Source: Bromus sterilis
Lineage: Eukaryota > Streptophyta > Magnoliopsida > Poales > Poaceae
Assembly (NCBI GenBank): GCA_950022295.1
Contig: OX465598.1
Span: 113,381,001 to 113,445,000 of the forward strand
Length of the DNA stretch: 64,000 bases
Direction of reading: 5' to 3'
Shown here: positions 58,300 through 64,000 of the stretch, one piece after another
Layout of the letters: every line of letters starts with the position of its first letter
Numbering within the stretch: the stretch's first letter is position 1
Program-made: the position numbers and the translations under genes
The notes under the pieces: generated by a model
What the model was told of the DNA's origin: nothing
The model's database searches: none
What the model saw: only the letters and a program-made list of their open reading frames with translations

Positions 58300-60521
58300 T
58301 GTAAGGCCCCCGATGCGGTACTATCTCGAGTTAGTCGCTTTCACGTTCGGCCTGAGATAGAAGCGCATAAGTAGCCACCGATGCACGATTCTCGCACTCG
58401 TATCGCTATCGGATTCTCGACAGCAGGTAAATGAAGCATGAACAACTAAGACATAAAAATATATAAGTCTAGGGCATATACTCGCCACTGGTATTTATTA
58501 CATCATCTCAGAGATCACAAGATCCAACAGTACATCATGCATCATACAGAAGGCACACACGACCGAGTACGGTCAAAATCCAAATGGCCCTAGAGAGGGC
58601 TGCACATAAATATGTCCACTCACGGAACGTTGGAACCCAACTATAGGCCTACTGGGCGAAGTACTCCTCATCGTCATCCTCCGGGGGCACCTCCACGAAG
58701 TAGCGTTCGGTGCTCGGGTCGAGGTAGTAATCAACTGCAGCGGCCGATCAGGCAAAACATAAAAGGGGAAAGAAGAAAACAAGGGGTGAGATTATATCAA
58801 TGCATTTATAACTAACTTCCTACGGTAAGACAAGGTAGTGGATGAGTTTGCAGCTGCACTAGCATATATGGTGGCTAACGATCTACTAGAGTATATGTAA
58901 GATCCAAGAGTTTACGTTGACAACGTGTCATAGGCCTGCGATCCACCTACTTACGCAAACATAACACAACCTTGTTCCTCCCTTGGTCCTCCTGGACGAA
59001 AAAAAGCAGCCAAGGCACACACACGGTAGGCAAGTTTTAATCATGATCCAGTTTGATGTTATTCTATGCACAAGACGTAGGCTCTGAGTCGTCCATAACC
59101 GTGGACACGGCTTTTCGAAAAGATTTAACCCTGCAGGGGTGTACCAACTCCCATCATAGGCTTCTCATGTACGCCCGATTTCCACTTGGCTAGGTAAGCG
59201 CCTGAAACTCCGGAACGTCGGAGTCCCTCTAACTAACAACGCACAAATCCGGGTGGCCCCCGGTGAGTCGACACCCAACTCAAAAGTCGGTCGCGCTCTC
59301 GAATCGGTCTCTACCGTCTGTCGCAGGTTTTATAGCCGGTTAATCTCACATGAGACCGGGTCCTCAGCTGGACAAGGTGGGCCAGTAAGGAACCATGTCC
59401 TCACTGGTCCGGGTTAGTTTGAAAATAGTTGGGGTACAACCAACACACACACACGTTGCAAATGTAAAATCAGCTCGAGCCACCACTAGAATTTTACGAA
59501 GCTAAGTAGGTAAGACAAGGGGGCCCCATAGAACCCCACACACGATTAGGCATGCTCAATCAAAGAACCAATACCCGGAACTCGGATCCTAGGTGACTCA
59601 AATGGAACAAAGCACCAGGTGGGAACATCCCGGCCTCCCATCTTTCGTCAAATATAATTAACATCAGTTTAATAAATATCAACCAACTTATTAATTAACA
59701 TGATATCCAAACCATAGCATAGGGTAAGCAGCAAGTTTTCTACTCATACTAAGAAGTGGCTGAGCAAGCGGTAACATAGCAATACAACAATTTGCTGGGA
59801 TGTGGGGATCATGGCTGTTTGGGTTTGACGGTGGCAAAAGTAAGGTGGATAGGATCAAAGCAATGTTCTAAGCTACAGCTAAGCAAGTAGGCTGAAAGCT
59901 ATAAAGAGTGATATAAGTCTCCCCATTGCCTGGATAATTCATCGACGAAGCACCAGCTGGATCCTCGGACTCGGTGTCGGAAATATCCACGTAGGTCTCC
60001 TCAGCAATCTCAGGTGCTAACGTAAGGTACCGGCAAAGGAAAGCACACAAGTAAACATCGAGATCAAATGCACAAGCATGGATGTGATCAAGTTTAATAG
60101 TCATGGTGTGACCCTATCTAGTCAACTTCAAATGAAGGTGTTGACGACACCTCAACAGGCTCCATATGAAATTTTTATTGTTTATATGGCTTTGGTCATA
60201 TCCTTAACTTTGGTATAAATAACATGGCAACATGGCATGGCATGATCAACAATAGCAATTAAACAATAGTAAATGCATCGTGAAATAAATCTATCGATTC
60301 TGGAGACGGAGAAGTGTTGGTGAACTTGCCACCAAAGGAAGTACCAAAAGAAAGGTCACATGTGAAAAAAATGTGACTAGCATGTGACAAGATGATGCAA
60401 GGAAAAAGGGGATGCATTGAGTGTGCCAACTTGTGGAGCTCAAGCAATTGAACAAAAGAAATGAATTTGAGTGGCAAGGAATTAAATAAACGAAAAGATG
60501 GGGCACATGTGTCATGTACAC

Positions 60522-60562
60522 CACCTCCATAGTTGTGTTACACAAAACACAAGATGGAGGTG
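60522..60562. repeat. Short hairpin
   Basis: CACCTCCAT (60522-60530) pairs with ATGGAGGTG (60554-60562), and TTGTGTT (60533-60539) pairs with AACACAA (60546-60552). The result is a 16-bp stem with a small internal bulge and a 6-nt loop. Confidence 0.7.
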
Positions 60563-61015
60563 TCCATCACATTCCTTGATTTATTCTGCCCCAAATGCAT
60601 ATATGATATGGCTATTTTAGAACAAGTGCGAAAAGTTGGAAAAATAAAAAGAAAGGAAAAATGGTGGCACATGTGAAAAATTGTGTCACATTCCATTTGT
60701 ATTTTCTCAAAATACTAAATGGGCAGCACCATTCTATACCTTGCATTTTTCTTCCTAGAAAACATATATGACATGTTGCAAAATGAGCTAGCACTTGCAA
60801 GATTCAAAATCTCCAAAATTCTGGAATTTAAACAATTACAGAAAAAGGAAAACTAGAAAAAAAAGAGGGGCAGCCCCCTTGGGCCGGCCTCGGCTGGGTA
60901 TGGCCCAACACCTTGCGGCCTCCTCTCCCGAGCGCCGACGGGCGAGGGAAGGTAACGGGCCGAGCCCACCTTGACGCAACAAGCTAAAAAAAAGAAAGGA
61001 GGCAAGGGGAGGGCG

Positions 61016-61088
61016 TTGTGGCTTGTGGGAATCAATCCCACAGCCTCAGGGGTTAAACCCAGGAGCCCCTCCACTGTGCTACGCCCGG
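61016..61088 (-). other. tRNA-like segment with pol III A and B boxes (not a functional tRNA)
   Basis: On -, TAGCACAGTGG (61071-61081) fits an A box and GGATTGATTCC (61028-61038) fits a B box. They are 43 nt apart, as in a tRNA. The T-arm stem GTGGG/CCCAC is perfect. The acceptor arms do not pair and the anticodon arm is unclear, so it is a tRNA-derived relic or SINE head. Confidence 0.4.
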
Positions 61089-61556
61089 GGACTCGAAAGA
61101 AAAGAGGAATCCGCCAAACTAAACAAGCGCGAGATGACTGAAACCTGAAGAAACTGAACCCAATGACACCTGCTGCGGCGTGACAAAACTGAATATGTTC
61201 AGGTGCCAGACGAAAACGGCGGGTTCAGACGACGGCGGTCTCGGCCACGAAGCTCTAGCGACTCACCGGAGACACGCCCTGCCTAGAAGCGACCACCACT
61301 GACCCATTTTTGCAAGGACCTTGCGCCGGCGCCCCAAAGGCGGAGGCTTGGCTGCAAGCAAAGACCGGCGGCGCACTGCTTGGCGGCAACAGGGAGCCAG
61401 GCCCGCACGGCTTGCTCGGTTACGCTGGGCTGGGCACGGCGAGCGCCCTGGACACCTAGACCCGATGCCTACCACTATGCGGCAGGAGGAAGAGAGTTCA
61501 AGGGGGTGCTCACAGCGGAGACAGGGAAGACGCCGCGGCTTGACGGAGAGGAAGAA

Positions 61557-63387
61557 TGTTGGGGAATGGGGCAGAAAACAATAATTGTTCATGACCTACG
61601 CGTCCCGAACCCAAGACCTATGCTATGGCGATGTATGTAACGGATGGAATACGGTAACATACCTCTATGTAGTCCGTTAAACGGGAAACGTTCCCGCGTG
61701 AACGTGGTTGACGTAGTCGTACACGACAATCCCCGATGCCGCCAAGATCCACGATGACTCCTGAGGCCACCCGGTCCTTGAAGACCGATGACGGGATTAC
61801 GTCCCCGTCGGAACGTTGTCGGTGAAGACGTCGCGACACGGCCTCGACGATGAAGGAGCACCACAAATGTAGAACCTCGCGGGATTACACGCATACGTTG
61901 TACCCGACGTTCCCTCCGGGCTCCGAACCAGAAGAGCAGCGGAAAGAACATGGATTCTGATCCCGATTCCAACAGCCCGACGGCGTGCGTATGGTGGAGA
62001 AATCCCCAACCCAGTACAGACTCCAAACAAGGGGAGTCCGCTCAAATTAGGGAGAAAGGGAGAGAGATCACCAGAATTTATCTGTATTTTTCTGGGAATT
62101 TTCAGGAATTTTCTGTGTAGAAAAAGGGGCACCCACCACATCTATATATAGGGGGAAAAGGGGCTACGTATGCCTGTCAACTAGCAATGTGGTACTAAAC
62201 TAGTACCACATGTGCTAGTTGTGGGGCTGCCCATGGCCGCCGGCCACTAGGGGCCTAGGCGTGGTGGCACTTGGCCACTTGGCCACATGGGCCCCATGGC
62301 CCATGGCGCCCTAGCTCACCTTTTTTTCTCTTTCTTTTAAAGAAAAATAAAAGAACCTTTATTCCTTTTAATTATTTAAATTATATTTTAATATTTAATT
62401 TACTTAATTAAATAATAAAACATATCCAAATAACTTTCCGAACAATTCAAAAGCACGGAACTTTTTCCGTCTCCCCTCCGAAACGATTTCGGAATTCTCT
62501 CTTATTTCTCCGGCGATCCCGAATCTATCCTTAATGCGTCGAATACCCTTAAGCATGACACCCTACGGTTCGGGAAACAACAGACATGATCAGACACTCT
62601 CTGACCAATGACCATCATGTGGGATCTGGTTACAATCCTTGATGTGCCCCTGCGCTTCCATCGAATTAACTTCATCGTTGAACCGTTAACGTTGAGTCCT
62701 GATCCCTTTGTCATACGGTACTTTGTTTGTCTGAGGTTTGATCGTCGGTATCCTATATACCTAGTTCATCCTCGTTACCGACAAACATGTTTACTCGTTC
62801 CCATGATATTACAACCCCGTGACCTAGTCACATGATTGCAATCTTTATGATGTAATATCACCGAGTGGGCCCAGAGTACCTATCCGTCACTCGGATGGAC
62901 AAATCCCGTTTTGATCTATTTGTATACTCATCAACATATCTACTTTGGAATACCCAAGATACACCTTTATGGTTACCATGTTTCAGTGTAACGGTTAATG
63001 CACTCAAAGCATCCTGGTAGATAGCAATTACGTATGATCATCACGGTCTTAAGGATTGGGTCACTACGTTATAGTTATCGCAATGTTGAACTATGTGACT
63101 GGATCACATTGCAACACTTCAGGTGGGTGTGTGTCCATCATATCATTCTCCTAATGACATGACCCCACTGTCAACAGACTGTTCACATCTCATGATCAGG
63201 AAACCTTGATCATCTATTGCCCAATGGACTAGTATACTAGAGTTAACTAGGGACCTGGTTGTTTGTATACCACACGTGTATTAATGTTTCCGCTTAATAC
63301 AGTTATAGAACAGTATAAAACTTATTATGAACTAATGGAATATGCCAATAAACATATTTTATTTGCCTCTAGGGCACATTCCCAACA
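61557..63387 (-). repeat. Copia 3' LTR of Angela/WIS/BARE type, reverse orientation
   Basis: It begins TGTTGGGGAATGGGGCAGAA and ends CCTCTAGGGCACATTCCCAACA on +. These are the reverse of the well-known Triticeae Angela/WIS/BARE LTR ends, although the interior is diverged. Its length is 1831 bp. The probable left target copy is AAGAA (61552-61556). ORFs inside are not genes. Confidence 0.85.
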
Positions 63388-64000
63388 GTCTCCCACTTGC
63401 ACTAGAGTACAAATAATCTAGTAGCATTTTTCTGTGGAGCATAAGTCCATATCATCTATAAGGTTATTGATCATGCTTGCTTGTGGAAAAGGTTGTATCA
63501 ACGGTCTGTACCATTCAGATCCGTATGTATTTTGCAAATCGTTAATGTCACCGAGTTTGACATTCATTTCATTATCCCATTATAATGATGAGGTATATAT
63601 ATTTGGCGGTAGAGTGAGACTTCGTTTGTCGTGTTTCAGCAATGACATCCGTTGAGTCACGCGGACCTTCACTTAGTCATGCACACCGAAACTCACTCAG
63701 TCAGAAGTCGAACTTCTTAGGCCACAATATAGCTCTTGCCACTTCTAAAGTGGTCATATCAATGTAGATTTAATCCTTAGTGCATTGTATGCAACTTTGA
63801 TGTCTAACCATGTTTCTTTCAACTTAGGCATTTATTAGTATGATATCTCAATTTTCTAGGTTAGTGTCAGAACTTGAACCAGCATAACATTTATGGTCAA
63901 GTTCACTATCCTTTACAAATTAGAGATGTATCCTCGGTTCTCTCCAGACACTGAAGGATAAACTTAACTCTTTGTTCAATGATTTACTTATAAATCATAT
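63388..64000 (-). mobile_element. Copia internal region (3' untranslated part), leaving the window
   Basis: It begins GTCTCCCACTTGCACTAGAG, the reverse of the Angela-type polypurine tract CTCTAGTGCAAGTGGGAGAC. No coding frame of pol is reached before the window ends. The rest of the element and its 5' LTR lie to the right. Confidence 0.82.

Larger units (their letters stand above)
58300..61556 (-). mobile_element. Chromovirus-type LTR in reverse orientation, cut by the copia insertion
   Basis: On + it starts TGTAAGGCCCCCGATGCGGTAC, the reverse complement of an LTR end like that of the solo LTR at 40546 (GTACCGCATATCGGGCCTTACA). The block 59090-59680 (CCGTGGACACGGCTTTTCGA, CACCGGGGGCCACCCGGATT in reverse) matches 39190-39790. 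It continues through a GC-rich stretch (60870-61550) to the copia LTR at 61557; its 5' end is out of view. No genes are seen. It contains a hairpin at 60522-60562 and a tRNA-like segment at 61016-61088. Confidence 0.7.

Noticed and set aside
60534..60541. GTGTTACA as the missing end of the reverse chromovirus-type LTR
   Set aside because: No matching target duplication, and LTR-like sequence continues to 61556; it is part of the hairpin at 60522-60562.
61589..62026. 145-residue - ORF
   Set aside because: Lies within the copia LTR, with no domain or conservation signal visible.

Overview
The window is nuclear DNA of a grass, almost certainly a Triticeae species (wheat, barley, rye or Aegilops type). 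The evidence is a dense stack of nested LTR retrotransposons of Triticeae style, CACTA elements ending CACTACTAGG, a Harbinger-type element, a Stowaway-like MITE, a terminal copia LTR of the Angela/WIS/BARE kind, and two compact GC-rich genes of grass type. No rRNA, functional tRNA, CRISPR, operon or bacterial feature was seen. Family names rest on motif recognition only, because no search was possible.

Only two intact host genes are visible, in a low-copy island of about 2.6 kb (17791-20412). They are a four-transmembrane Casparian-strip membrane-domain (CASP-type) protein on + (18270-18938) and a plastid-type GNAT N-acetyltransferase on - (19383-19994). They converge, with 444 bp between their stop codons. 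All other large reading frames belong to transposable elements, and nearly all are broken.

Left block (1-15012): a CACTA element (1-4893, left end outside the window) carries a TNP2-type transposase on - split by one in-frame TAG. It abuts a gypsy LTR fragment (4894-6214), which sits in the internal region of another gypsy element whose 3' LTR starts at 6334. That LTR is itself split by a complete non-autonomous Athila-like element (7045-14307, TSD GTCAC). A LINE remnant with a zf-RVT motif follows. Next (15611-17790) is a non-autonomous CACTA derivative containing a nearly perfect 505-bp inverted repeat with a 13-bp spacer.

Central nest (20413-47947): a 2-kb Harbinger-like element (TIR GAGCATCTTCAGCC, TSD TAA) carrying an unrecognised ORF was split by an Athila-like gag-protease element (21979-47488, TSD GGCAC). 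The 5' LTR of that element was then split by a chromovirus-type solo LTR (23431-40546). The solo LTR was in turn split by a complete Tekay/Del-like gypsy element on - (24434-37810, 4.1-kb LTRs, TSD CCCTC). Four layers can be peeled off with base precision using the target-site duplications.

Right block (47951-64000): about 130 bp of flank, then a non-autonomous gypsy element on - (48083-57440, TSD CCATG) with only a zinc-knuckle gag. Then come about 850 bp of unassigned DNA, a chromovirus-type LTR on - (58300-61556) with a tRNA-like pol III box pair, and an Angela-like copia 3' LTR on - (61557-63387) whose body leaves the window.

The genes do not form a pathway. The layout is mainly a record of sequential transposition around a small gene island. 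The features most worth experimental follow-up are the long hairpin 1.6 kb upstream of the CASP-type gene and the Harbinger-carried ORF family. Internal copies of the polypurine-tract motif inside hairpins of the Athila-like elements also deserve a look.
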